Source: Asterella californica
Lineage: Eukaryota; Streptophyta; Marchantiopsida; Marchantiales; Aytoniaceae
Length of the DNA stretch: 64,000 bases
Direction of reading: 5' to 3'
NCBI GenBank assembly: GCA_036924285.1
Contig: JAYKYS010000009.1
Location: forward strand, 7,502,001-7,566,000
A model generated the notes under the pieces. It did not search any database. It saw only the letters and a list, made by a program, of their open reading frames with translations, and was not told the DNA's origin. Shown here one piece after another: positions 46,961 to 59,399 of the stretch; within the stretch, counting starts at the first letter, position 1; each line of letters opens with the position of its first letter. The translations under genes were made by a program, and so were the position numbers.

Positions 46961-49800
46961 TCACACTACGCGCATTTCGTCAATCCCTAAGCAATCCATC
47001 TTCTGGAGGATATGCTACTCAAATAGCTAGCTACCTCCCGCAGGCATTGGCGACGAATCACCCAAAACACTCTGCAGAACCTTCCGCTGATGCAGGAAAA
47101 CAAACAAACAGCACTCAGACGGAGGAACTGAGGCAATGCAACTTGACAGGTGGGTCCAGCTTCTGTGGACTCTCGAGTATGATTACGGTTGCGCCTAGGT
47201 TGGGCTCTCATTATAGGGCTTGCAAATTCCAGCTCACATTTACTGCTGGATCAGGCCTACTTGTCTCCGTCTCAGTTACATATCGATTTCAAAGACGGAA
47301 AATACAGTGGTATATTACAGTACGAAGGTGTGAAATCGCGACTATAATAAAACTTAAAGATCTGACAGTTTCTTTCCCTTTGTATTTGGACATTAGGTGA
47401 AAGCACAGTCGCTAACTGCTTTATCTTTGTTGTTAATGGTTTCTCTAAAACGAAAGCTTAACAGGTCGAAACCATGCCTTATTCATTTGAGAATCGTTGC
47501 TCATCAATTTGAAGACAATAGCTTATCTAGCACTTCTCTCCACAGTCGTGCGTAAATTTATCGTCGAAAACAGTTGTCATAACTCATAAGTTCAATCTTC
47601 TATGTCCAAATAGCCGTTTACTCAAATAGCTCCCTTAGTAAACATGACCGCTATAACAGTCACTGATTCCAAGCAGTGTTATTTAATTTCACAATCGATC
47701 GTGATAATCATTCGATCGAGAAAAGAACTGGCCAGACCTTTAAGCTGCATAAGTTGCGTTTGTCGTGGCTTTTCCACCTAAGCAATCACTTCCTCGGCAC
47801 CGCCTCGGGAGCGATGGCTTACGAGGACAAGCCACACCAAACACAGCTTTATGCTATACATAAACGAACGAATACAAGCTGGTTGGTTGGAAATGGAAGT
47901 GACTAACAGAAGGTCTGCCCGATCTGGGGATAGAGGACGATGAGGATTCGAACAGTCCGTCGAAGGCCACAGAAGAAGAAGTCTTCAGAGCGAGGGAGCA
48001 ACGTGGATGAGGAGGAAGAAGGGCATGGGCATGATGATGAACACTCGGCAGAGTGTTTACCATCATCCTCATCATCGCCACAATATCTCCTAAACTGCTG
48101 CGACGCCGCTCGTCTTGTCCACTGTGTGCGTGCTCGCTCACTCCCTTACCCGCTACTCATAAACCAAACGAGCCGAGCCGACGGGCCAACGCGTCCAGAC
48201 TCCAGACGCGGAGAGAAAGCTCATGAATTTCTTTCGCTTTTCGAAACTATCTATCGATCTGATGACGGACAGACAGATGGTACAGGCGAGTCGTTAAGCT
48301 ACCGTCGCAAGCTTTGCACCAGTCTCGACACCTTTTCTCCTTAGAACCGAAATTTAGCGCCATTCTTGGAAGCTCCCAGCATGAATGACGTCCATTTGGT
48401 TTCTCTGCAATTTGCCGCGTCCCTCAGGTTTTGCAGCTTTCATGCACAAGCAAACCATCGACGAACTCATGTCATCGCCCCTCGCTGTGTGGTGACGAGA
48501 AGCTGCCCGTCAAGTTTCACTGATTCACCTGCACCGCGCCATCCACAGCAGTAACTAACAGAGATCATAGATTCATAGATGAATGTCTTTCTTGCTTGCG
48601 TGCACGCCCACTGCGTTTGTGTGTTCTGAAGCGAAGCAGTGGACGAAAGAAGGAAAGAACAGGCGAAACGTGGTGGTGCCAATTTGTGAACGAGATTCAG
48701 TGAATCTTCATGGCTAGACGATTCTGCTGCCTTCGCCGTCGTGGGAGCATCAACCTTCTCACATAGATAACATGACAGTGCTTTGCCTTTCACCGTTTGC
48801 TATTACTACGGTAGCCCGGTTTACAGGATTGACGGCTATGGTTTTCATTTTCGTTTTTCTTCTTTTAGATGATTTTTTCCATGATTGACGGTTAAGAAAA
48901 ATATCCGTGCAACTTGGAGTTGGTGCCGGAAGAGAGAAGATGGCAAGCGTGGAAAGAGGAAGGAAACTCTTGGAGTACAATTTGGCCAGGACATACTGTA
49001 GTAGTGAGTGATTATTCAACTTTTGAGTCAGGTTTAGCTTTTTATCAAGGTTGAATAAATTAGTTTATTTTAATGTTAGTGAGACTCTTATAATTATTAA
49101 TTAATTCTATAAAAAATATATTTTAATCAACGTTAGATGTTAGATGCATGAAATATAGAGTACGTGAAATCTCGTTCCAAGAGAGAATAAACTCGAGATA
49201 TTATCTAGTTAAAGAACTGTTTAAAGCCCGAATTTTACTACAGGTGTTCCGGATGACCTAGAATATTCTATTTTGCGGCTGAGAAATTAAGCATTATGCA
49301 GAAAATACTTTTGATCACTACGTCTTAATCCCAACTTGGAATCGGTGAACAAAGGAATCGACGTAAAGCTATTCAACTGCTTGACAAGCTATGATTCATC
49401 TCGAATAAACTATTGAGTAATGAAAGAAAAATGTTAAGAGAAAGATTAGAGGTCTCTTTTGGAACAAAAAGGAATATTTTCTTCTTACTCAAAATACACT
49501 AAGAGGTAAAATGAAATATTAGATTTCATGCTTTTATATTCAAACTCTGATTTTGATTTTGATTTATCGTTTAGTTTTAAACTAATTAAATAATATAATA
49601 TATTTTTGTATATTTTTCTTTTCCATCCGAATATGGAAAAATGAATATGCATGCAACATGTTATTCTAAAGAACTTTGGCTCACTTTCTATTATTGAAAT
49701 AAAATGTAACTATAATATAAAAATCTATTTTTTTATGATTATATAAAAAATTTATACTAAACTTTAAAGTAAAAAATTGATATTAACTTTACGTGTTAAA
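46961..49800. other. Region upstream of the GNAT gene, no confirmed gene
   Basis: A GC-richer part (46990-48830) has several overlapping frames on both strands (for example 47940-48344 plus and 48793-48467 minus) without recognised domains. It may hold the GNAT 5' untranslated region and promoter. From 49020 the sequence becomes very AT-rich. Confidence 0.4.
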
Positions 49801-49899
49801 TGCTAAGAGCATCAAGGGTTACGAGACGATCCAACACACATAACCCATGAAGAAAACGTGAACTAAAGCACTTCATGTAGAAAGATTGATACTTCTAGG

Positions 49900-52725
49900 T
49901 CACTCCAAGAAGAGAGGAAGTAAATCGGAATGAGATGTGAGAGACTTCGTCTCTCCATATATTGGAGTGAATACAAAAGAAACCTTAATGATGGGTTAGT
50001 CCTCTAACTAACTGTCAGTAACAACCCTAGCTACTCCGACTAGTATTAGCCGTCGATCTACTAGAACTTGGGACTATATCAGCACTCCCCTTCAAATTCA
50101 ACTCTACATCTTATGTCTGAAACTATCAAACTTATCTCTAGGTAATGTCTTAGTAAAGATGTCGGCAATCTTATCTCTATGTTCACATAATAGTGCTCAA
50201 TCTCTCTTGCAAAGATCTTCTCTCTTGCAAAGATCTTCTCTCTAATGAAATGATAGTGCATCTCAATGTGTTTTGTCTCGGCATGAAAAACATGATTATT
50301 ACCTAACTTCATGCTGCTAATATTGTCAGTATATACAACATCAAGATCTGTACACTCCACAGCAATATCATATAGCATACATCGGAACCAAATTGATTCG
50401 TACGTTATGTTCGTTGCTCCTCGATACTCTTTTTTTGTAGATGACAAAGCAATTGTAAGTTTCTTCTTAGAAGTCTAGCTTATAACAACACTTCTAAGTC
50501 CAAAAGCGTAAACTGACGTGGATTTCCTTGCTCAATCAACATCAGTGCAGCCATGTAAGAACAATGATCCACTGTATCGATAGTGAAGTTCGTACTGCAT
50601 CGAGAAACTTCAAGTAGCGAAAGATCCGTTTGACAGCCTCCAAATGTGTTCTTCGTGGTGATTACATAAACTGACTGATCAGACAGATGACATAGCTCAA
50701 GTCTGGTCTGGTGATAGTCAAGTAGATAAGACTCTCAACCATCTGTCGGAACATGCGAGGGTCATCAAGTAACTCACCATCCTCTACTCTTAACTTTACC
50801 TCTTGCTCTAATCGCATAGCAATGCGTTTGCAGTCAAACATATCAAATCTCTCTAGCATACTGAGAGTATATTGTCATTGTACAAGCCAAACATCCTTCC
50901 CATCTCTAATGAACACAACAACAATGAAGTACTTGAGCTCTCTTAAATCCATCATCTCGAACTCAGATTTTAAGCGATCATTGATCTGAGAAATAAGCTC
51001 CTCATAGTTATCAATAATGATCAAGTCATCAACATGATTTCTCTAGATCCTCCACTCAACGTACTACACTGAGATACTACAGTGGACTGACTCCTTGGTT
51101 CTATAGTAGGTACTTAAGACGGCTACGACAAGTGTATGAGTAAACCAAGACTATAGCTTATCAAAGACAAATCTCTATTGATATAGAACTGCTTCGACAA
51201 AAGATTGTAATATCTATATCTCTTCGTATCAGAAGCATAGCCAAGGAAGATACATCTATCTTCTTTCGGATCTAGTTTCTTACGTTTCTCATCAGATATG
51301 TGCACATAAAAAATACATCTAGAAACTTAAGGAAAGAGTAATCAGACTTACTATCTGTGAAGACCTCCATTGTTGTCTGGCTGTGGACTACCGTTGTAAG
51401 CGTTCGATTCATGAGATACACCGCACATGAAACAGCTTCTGTCTAGTAAGGTCTAAGCATGATCTTCTCATTCAACATAGCACGTGCAATTTCTGCTATG
51501 TGTCAATTCTTGTGCTTAGTAACCTTGATCTACTACGGATTTCAACTACAAGTCTTTGGATGTCATGCTCACGCAAATATGCACCAAACTCTTCAGAAAG
51601 GAACTCGCCTCCTCCATCAGATCTCAGACAGAGGATAGATTCTCTAGATTGTTTCTCCACATGAAATTCTGGAATGCTGACAGTACTTCGGCAGAGGACT
51701 TGTTTCTCAACAAATAGATCAAAGTATAACGCGAATGGTCATCAATGAAAGACACAAAGTATTGAAAAACGGTCATACTTGGCTCAAAAGTAATCCATAC
51801 ATCAGTGTGAATAAGCTCCAAGAGCTTTTCGCTCTGCTACCTGATCCCTTAAAGTGTTTTCTAGCTTGCTTGTGGAACTAACATTTTGCGTAGACTCTAA
51901 TGGGCTCATTGGATTCAAATTTGGATAGACTTGTAACCAAGTCAGAACTCAAAAAGCTTTTCAACCTCTGGAAGTCCATCTGCCCAATCTGCTTGTGCCA
52001 GATGTCAATATCTGACACGATTCGACTACTCTGTCCATACATGACAATCTATAACTTAGACGTAGAGACATCTATTTTGAACAACCTATCACTCTTGCTA
52101 CCTCGAGCTATGACAATGCTATTAGAAGCTCACTTCCAAACTCTTCTCTATCAATTGTCCTACAAATAACAAGTTTCTAGTTAATGTGGATACATGCAAG
52201 ACATTCCATATATCAACAAATGTTGAAGTAGGAATGTCTAGCATAATGTTATCCTTGTGTTGGATCTACGTCATCACATGTGTTTGGTGTCATCACATGT
52301 CATCATAAAACGGAGGAGTCTCCACAAACTTGAATGAACTGAACCACTCTTACTGAGATATCATGTGACTAGTGGTGCCGAAGTCAATCATCCAGTCAAT
52401 CAATGGCTCGAAACTCGCATAACTCTGATGTGTTCTAATCAACAACTGCTCCGAATAAACTTGCTCAGTTGTTGCATAGTCTTGTTGGTTGTACTTGCTG
52501 GTTGCTATCGTACTGCTTTTGGTTATTTTATCGTTTGTAGCATTGATTGACATTATGGCTTTATTTCTTGCAGTACTTGCAAGAACTAGGCGCATGTCTT
52601 TGATTGTTGGAAGAATCGGCTTGTTGTTGGTTTTGTTGGTTCTAGTTCTACTGCTATTTTGTGCACCTACCGCTTTGTTGCACCAGTTGAAGCTCTTGCT
52701 CAATAAGTCACGAAACTTATAATGT
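49900..52725 (-). mobile_element. Ty1/copia LTR retrotransposon, broken and internally deleted
   Basis: Read on the minus strand, recognisable parts occur in copia order. They are a gag/protease stretch ending 'MIDFGTTSHM' (52703-52350, active-site region altered from the usual DSG), integrase 'LIHTDVW' and 'YFVSFIDDHSRYT' (51821-51624), the integrase end 'DEKRKKLDPKEDRCIFLGYA' (51305-51123), the reverse transcriptase core 'HVDDLIII' (about 51035), the RT-RNase H linker 'LIYLTITRPDLSYV' (50859-50662), and RNase H 'TDNISSMKL' with 'HAETKHIEMHYHFIREK' (50447-50079). Stops and frameshifts separate them, and most of the RT before the VDD motif is missing. A purine tract ('aaggggagt', 50092-50084) marks the 3' end of the internal region; the LTR would follow toward 49900. 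Confidence 0.85.
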
Positions 52726-54414
52726 TAACATGCAAATCACAATAATACGTTAGCATTCATGCACAACTGACCTTTATCTCGTTTGGTCTGGACCGATGCC
52801 GGACCATCTCCTTAACTTTCAAGCTCAGCATTCTTTAACATATCTCAAACATGAGCAAGCCACAATGTGACTTGAGGCAGACTTCATTTAAAGTCCAAGG
52901 TCTTAAGCGTTACCTCTAGCACACGTAGTGGTCCAACCGCCACGATGTCTGTCTAGATCCAGACTCCAGAGTGGTGATTGAATCCGCCATCTCGTTCCCT
53001 AGTCTTTCCTTAGCCCTTGGGTTATTCCAAGTCCAGATGTCCAAGTTTGGACCAAAACGTATCTTGGTATGGGTCCAACCATCACCTCATGCCCTTGAGT
53101 CCGTCCGTCAAACTCTAGGGTCATGTGACTCATCCTGGTCCACCCAGGCATCGTGTCCCCCCTCATATATACTTTTGAGGATTAGTGACTCCGTCTTCCT
53201 CTTAGGTCCTTGAAAATTATATCACACCTCAATCACAAGAGTGGCTATAATTCTCAATTCCAATGTCAGTTTGAGGAGATATTGATATCAATGAAAAGCT
53301 CTCTTCGAGACCTTTCCGAGGATATCTTACTCACTTCGAGATTTTACTTGGAGCTCCGTCCACAACCCAAAACGTTGCTAGAGCTCCAACACTTCGTATT
53401 TTTTATGAGGAACCGTGGTCTAGCGTCAGAATGGGACCTTGTGATTCGGATCAATGTCCGACTAGCGTCCATCTGTACTAGACTCACGTCTCAAACTTTT
53501 GATCTATTTTAAAGCTTGCTTCTTTAGGTCAGCATTCGTCTGGGGTCGCTTGAGGATAGACCCCTAGTCTTACCCCATTGTTCTAACTTTGGTTCAGAGA
53601 ACCACCTAGGATACATCAATCTTGACTTCCCAGACAACCGTTAAGTCTTACTCGTATCATTCACAACTTAGCGTAAGTCCACTAGGGTTCTGTCTTCCGC
53701 ATCTATGCTCGATCTTGAGATTGAAGATCACGACATACACCTCCCACTTTGGAGGTTGATGTCCTCATCAACAATGATTTTTAGGTTAATGCTAAGTTCA
53801 AAATGTGTACCCAACTCCTAAGCACCAAAATTGCGTTCTGGTCACTAAATGTCAGTTCTCTTCTTGGCTTGAGTCTTAAGTTGTCATTAGAACACTTAGA
53901 AAATTCCAACTAGTATCGGAGAAGCCTAACCTCTTTGGCCACCCTTAAACAAAACTAGTTGACAATCTCTAAACATTATACTTAAGACTCTAACTTGCTA
54001 ACTTATAAGTATTCACACCTACTTACTAGATCTCTCGAAACTCACTTTCTAGTCACAACCTGATTTGACTTAGACGGCTAAGTTTACCTTGCAGTCAGAA
54101 AACTGCAACATAAGATCATGTCAACGCTACAACAAACCTAAGTCTTGATCTAGATGGTTATCTAAACCAACTCGCTTCTTTTGAGTGTGCTTCGTTCCAC
54201 CTCTTGACAACATCCTAGACATCTGATCAAAACTAGTCATAGCCATGCACTACCAATACACTTAGATAATTTCCAAGAAATAAATGCTTTATTTTCACAA
54301 AATAAGTCTATCAGCCCAATCACCTCAAGTTACTACTCGTATGGTTGTCATTCCTTCACTCTTCATTGGAAAGAGAGTCCTCGTCTTGTTAACGTCGCTG
54401 ATGTCCTTGTCGTC
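52726..54414. other. Intergenic sequence between retroelements
   Basis: No gene is recognised. Plus-strand frames at 52971-53213 and 53210-53512 have no known domain. Base composition is more even than the AT-rich spacers, consistent with old retroelement LTR or leader DNA, but no LTR pair was found. Confidence 0.4.
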
Positions 54415-56470
54415 GTTTGAAGAAGTTCAATATTTTACTTGCATGTTTTAGATCTTCATCTGACACCCAAGTGGCTTCTTTCAAATGATATCTATGCCAT
54501 TTGATCAAGTACTCCGTTTGGTTGGATTTACATTACGATCGCAAAATGATCTCTATCTTATATTCTGCTTTGCCTTGCACGACATCAGGTTGGTATAATA
54601 CCATTTGTCATCACGACATCAGGTCCTTTTATGGATTAATAAGGACGCATCATGACATTCTTTAAGCAACTTAGTCATAAATTTTCTTTGTCTTACATAA
54701 ACCTTACATTGTTTGAACACGACTAATCCATGTCTCAATTGCATGTTATACAACTTCACTCCTCGCTTGAGTTGTTTCAACTACTCTTTCGCTTGGTCAT
54801 TCTTCCTCTCCAAGTCTGACTCCTTAGTATACATAGCTCGCAAAATCTATGTCGATGATGAAATCCTTGCAACTCAAGACATCTGGAACCACATTGTTTT
54901 TTTCGCTTTGTGGATTAATTTCACATTCATGAGTGCCAAAGTATCATGTCATTGTAGTTGCTTTGGCGTCACTCGATCTTGTGTTTCAAAGTCTGGAGTG
55001 AAATATTATTGACGTACACTTGGATTTTGTGAAGTCTCAAGTAATGTCGTCAAATGAATCATCGTAAATAATTCCTTAGGGTGAATCAATTATTGACTCT
55101 CCGTCCTAGATAACTTCTTTCTTTTGTATGCTACAGGTTTTTCATCATGCACCAACACTTCGTCAATCACATAGTCGTTCGCGTCTTTGTGCACCTCGAA
55201 TGGTTTGTCAAACTCCGGCAGCTTCAAAATCAATGTCTTTGACAAAATAGATTCCATCTCCTCATGAAAAATTATGTTCATCATTGTGATGAATGTCGAA
55301 AGAGCGTTGTAGAGTCTGAATTACATCACTACAAACTCAATGATATATATTTGGTTTGACAAGCGGTCTCTCAACATCTGGGTCTGCTATCCAGATCTGA
55401 TAATATCTCGATTTCAAATCTATCCTGCTGAAGTAGTTTGCGCTCGCTAACCTATCAAACATGTCATCTATCCTTAGCAAGGGGTAATTATTCTTCACCG
55501 TCATCTTATTAAGCGCATTATAATCTACGCAGAGTCGTAACTTCTCACCTTTATTCTTTGCAAAAAGAACTGGGGCTTCGCAAGGTGACTTGCTGGTTCG
55601 AGTATATCACCGCGTCAATAGCTCATTGAGTTGTATTTTCAACTCAAGGAGTTTCACCAAATTGAGTATGTAAGGAGCTTTGGAGGGTGGTTCTTAACAT
55701 GGCAAGACCTCGGACTTATGATCCACTTTGGAGATAATTCAACACGTAGTTCATCCATCAAGACATCCTCAAACCCCTTAATCACTTCACGAAGCACCTT
55801 CAAAAGTTTATTTGCGTGTCTTGACTAAACTTCTGAAGGTGAAAGTTTAGTCGTTCGTCATCAAATCTGCAACCCGCATCAAACACATGACTCCCTTGTT
55901 GAAGTCCATTTGTTTATCTTTGCTCAAATAAATTCATCAAATTTTCGTGCATTTCAGATCACTCTCACTCTCAACTTCCGCCCTTTAACTTTGACGCTCA
56001 ACCTCAAAGATTTTTGTCTAAGTTGCATCTATCTAAGTTCGAATCTATCCAAAAATAATGTTTCCCAAAACTGCATGGATGTCATCTATCTTGCATACCA
56101 TGATGTTCTATATAAACTCCAACTTCTCACACGCAAATTGTACGTCCAAGGTCACTTCAAAAATTTGGTACGTCTTGGTCTTGGCGAAGCACACCTGAAT
56201 TGGCTTGTCTGCCTTGGAGGTAGACAAGCCCAACTTCTTCATCAAGAGGTCGCTCTTGTATCCACAAGAAAGATAACATCACGATTAGCAACTTTGGCTT
56301 GTAGAAACATCAATATTGGAGTCTTCTCGTATTTCCTAAAGTCATCTAGTCCTTCAACAAATCCTTTACAACTTAGAAACTTCTGTATCTCAGAGGGGAA
56401 ACGGCAGCAATCTCGAAGGAATACTGCATTAAGGTCGTGGATTAATACTGCATTAGTTTCCTGCAAGATC
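54415..56470 (-). mobile_element. Ty3/gypsy chromovirus remnant with chromodomain
   Basis: The minus strand carries gypsy domains in order. A protease region ends 'DVIFLVDTRATS' (56466-56242; the catalytic DTG reads DTR). Reverse transcriptase follows with 'KLRLCVDYNALNKMTVKNNY' and 'YFSRIDLKSRYYQIWI' (about 55600-55340). The RNase H start reads 'PFEVHKDANDYVIDEVLVHD' (55284-55090). The integrase zinc-binding region reads 'LYNMQLRHGLVVFK' with 'KLLKECHDASL' (about 54840-54640). A chromodomain reads 'IKWHRYHLKEATWVSDEDLK' (about 54520-54440). The RT catalytic core and integrase core are missing, and stops interrupt several parts. Confidence 0.85.
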
Positions 56471-56800
56471 CATGTCCCTTTCCGCAGTTAGTTTGGATGG
56501 AAGTGATTTTCAGAAAGTTTCTATATAAAATAGAGGAAGAAGAATATGAAGTGATCCCCTTCTGCAGTTAGTTTAATCTATAGAACAAATAATTTACATG
56601 TTAAAATCCCTCTCAACTATCACAATGTAACCTCTCTTAACTTTGACTTTAACAATAGTACTTTTATATTAGATATACACGCTTAAAACTGATAAAACTG
56701 TCACCAAAATGTATGAATAACTTTGTCTTGTAGACTAAGACTTTAACGTTAAACAAGGTCTTGAGCTTTCTTCCAGAGAAACCCATGTAACCAACCCTTA
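56471..56800. other. Spacer between the gypsy remnant and the satellite-like array
   Basis: No gene is seen. A near-repeat 'cttctgcagttagttt' / 'tccgcagttagttt' occurs at 56478 and 56561. Confidence 0.4.
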
Positions 56801-58350
56801 AAAGTATAGGACATGGAAGGGACTGAGTAAGAGTCGGACTCCAAGAGTGGCCTATACCGGTTACTAGGTCCCAAACCACGGATGAAGACCAGCATTGTGA
56901 TTTTTGAACTCGGGTCCAAACATACACTAGTATCGTAACCTCGCATCATGACAAAGCTTGTAGTTTTTAAACTTCAAAATTTACTAGTACTGGTTACAAC
57001 TAGTTCTAATATAATATATTCCTCCCAGTCCTGAAAGTAATGATTGGACAAACACTACACCAAGGTGCCCCTAGAAATATACATGGTAACCAGGAGGATT
57101 TCGTTATGCGGGTGGTTTAACCGTTATAGCCAAAATACTTTTGCTGAAAGAACTTTCATGCAAGAATGAAATCGGTAAAGTAAGGATTTAAAGTAAGGCT
57201 CCCCTAGAGCTTTACACTATGTACTTCAACAGTAACTATTGAGTATCTATGAGAAACATTGAAACAAAGTTTTTCTGATTTCTTGGAACAGTGTCTTCTC
57301 GCTAATCTGAAGTAGTTTTATACCCGCACCTGGGGTTTAAGAGTCAGATACCAAAAGTGGACTAGGACGGTAGGACCTGCTATGAGGGGCTAGGTGGAAC
57401 AGGCTTTGTCTTTTGACTTCGGAAATGACTACCGTAGTACTGGTTAGGACTAGTTCTTAAAGTAATAATGGAAAAGCACCTCGTACTAGGACCGCTTACT
57501 AAGAGCGAAGTTCCACACCCAGTGTCATGCTTGTGATTTTAAACTAAAAAAATTGAACTAGTACTAGTTAGGACTAGTTCTTAAAGTAATAAAGGACAAC
57601 GATAGCGTAAGAGTGGGAGTCCTAAAGTGGACTACGACCGGTCACGAGGTGCTAGGTTCCACACCCAAGATCACGACCAGGCTTGTGATTTTGGATTCTA
57701 AAAGTTAGACTATACTGGTTAGGACTACTTCTTAAAGTAGCAGTTGGAAACGACGCGTAAGCATTTGAGTCCCGAAGTGTACTTCGACAAGTTACGTAGT
57801 GCTAGGTCCACACCTTCGAATCATGACTACTGTAAGCTTGTATTTTTCGAAGTCCAAAAATGGACTAGTACAAGTTAGGACTAGTTCGTGAAAGAATGTG
57901 AAAAGCGATGATTCAGAGCCCAGAATGGACTACTACTACCATAGGACCAGTTACTAAATGCTAGGTTTCACACCTCGAATCGCGATTAGGCATGTGGTTT
58001 TTGGATTCCAAAAAGCACAATGGACTACCGTAGTGGTTAGATTACCTATAGTTCTTTAAGTAATAGTGAAAAACGACTGCCTAAGGTCGGAATCTAGAAT
58101 AGACTAGAACCGGTTTCAGTTATTAAGTCCTAGTCCGCACCTCTGACAAACACTAAGCTTGTGATTTTTGGATTCCAGAAATGGACTACTGTCATAATAG
58201 TGGAAAATAATTGGGTCAGAGTCTGAGTCCAAAAGAGGACTATAGTAGAAAAGAATACGGAGTACTAGGTAAACACCTCGCATTGCTTTGTTACTTTTTG
58301 ATTCCAAAAGTCGACTAGGACCGATTGGGATAAGTTCTTCAAGTACTTCC
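56800..58350. repeat. Diverged satellite-like tandem array, units about 130-165 bp
   Basis: Roughly nine or ten units repeat an ordered set of words: 'gagtc..aaagtggact', 'ga.cggt', 'gtgctaggt', 'cacac', 'cttgtgatttttgga', 'gacta.ta.tggttaggac' and 'tagttcttaaagtaat'. The last word recurs near 57449, 57577, 57725, 57884 and 58049, giving spacings of 128, 148, 159 and 165 bases. Units are strongly diverged. The array sits between gypsy fragments. Confidence 0.7.
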
Positions 58351-58639
58351 ACATGAAGAATGATTCGGTTAGAGTCGAACAAACATCAATGTGTATACTG
58401 CAGCAAAGAATGCGGAAAACAAAACACAGTCTCAACAAATTTAAAAATCAGAAAACTGAGCAAGCAAAACCCTCTAACTAGCAGATCGAACCGTTCAAAC
58501 GCCAGCAGATCAACCTTCTGAGGTTCACTGCAAGGTGAAACCTCTTACGCCATGTTCGAACGCAAGTAGATAAATCTTCAAAGAGATTCATTGAGAGATG
58601 AAACAGTCTAACAAGTAAAACCATCACTCTAAGAAGCTT

Positions 58640-59250
58640 CTCAACTAAGTCAGGTTAGCAGGTGGTTGAAGTTTCTTGATAACTTCCACCTTGGCAAAGT
58701 CGACTTCTATACCTCTTCTAGAAAATCTTATGATCCAACAAGATTCCTTTTGGCATTTCGAAGAAGCACTTCTCAGGATGTAGAGCCAAACGATGTTCCT
58801 TACACTTCAAAAAACACTACCTTAAATGTATCAGATGGTCCACATGGGATCCAAACACACAAAAATCATCTAAGAAGATGTTCATAAAAGTTTGAAGATA
58901 CTCTTTAAAAATTATAATCATCAGCTTTTGAAATGTGACGGGAGCGTTGCACAAACCAAATGACATTTGGTTATATGCGTAAGTTCCCCAATCAGTAGTA
59001 AAAGTTGTTCTTCGACTTGTCTTCTTCTCTGATTGATACTTGGTTGTATCCAGAATACTCGTCCAAGAAGCTATAGAACTCATGTCTTGCTACCTGATCT
59101 AACACAAAATCTGTGAATGACAAAGGATGATGATCTTTTTTCATGGTCAAGTTCAGCTTCCGGAAGTCATGACACACCTTGATCTTACATGTCTGCTGCT
59201 TGGGAACGATGACAATTGGAGCTACCCACTCACCGCTAAGCATTGGGAAG
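58640..59250 (-). mobile_element. Ty3/gypsy reverse transcriptase fragment
   Basis: The minus strand reads the RT from 'EWVAPIVIVPKQ' and 'VCHDFRKLNLTMKKDHHPL' through 'FTTDWGTYAYNQMSFGLCNA' and the catalytic 'FLDDFCVFG' to 'HRLALHPEKCFFEMPKG'. A frameshift near 59040 and a later stop break it. Gag, RNase H and integrase are absent, so it is an isolated piece from a different lineage than its neighbours. Confidence 0.85.
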
Positions 59251-59399
59251 ATAACTCATGCTTTCATACAAGCCTTTTTTTTCCAACGAACTCAAATAAC
59301 GTCCAAGATCCAACCACTCTCCATCATACATAGTTTCCTCAAATATGAGGCTGCAAAAAAGCTTCTATCCCTTCTAGCATGAACATTAGAATAGAACTA

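Noticed and set aside
47940..48344. A 134-codon plus frame with an acidic/His-rich stretch
   Set aside because: It overlaps a similar-length minus frame, has no domain and no splice or start context to support it.
50205..50245. Short tandem 'tctcttgcaaagatct' repeat as a possible CRISPR-like or regulatory array
   Set aside because: It is a two-copy slip inside the copia RNase H region.
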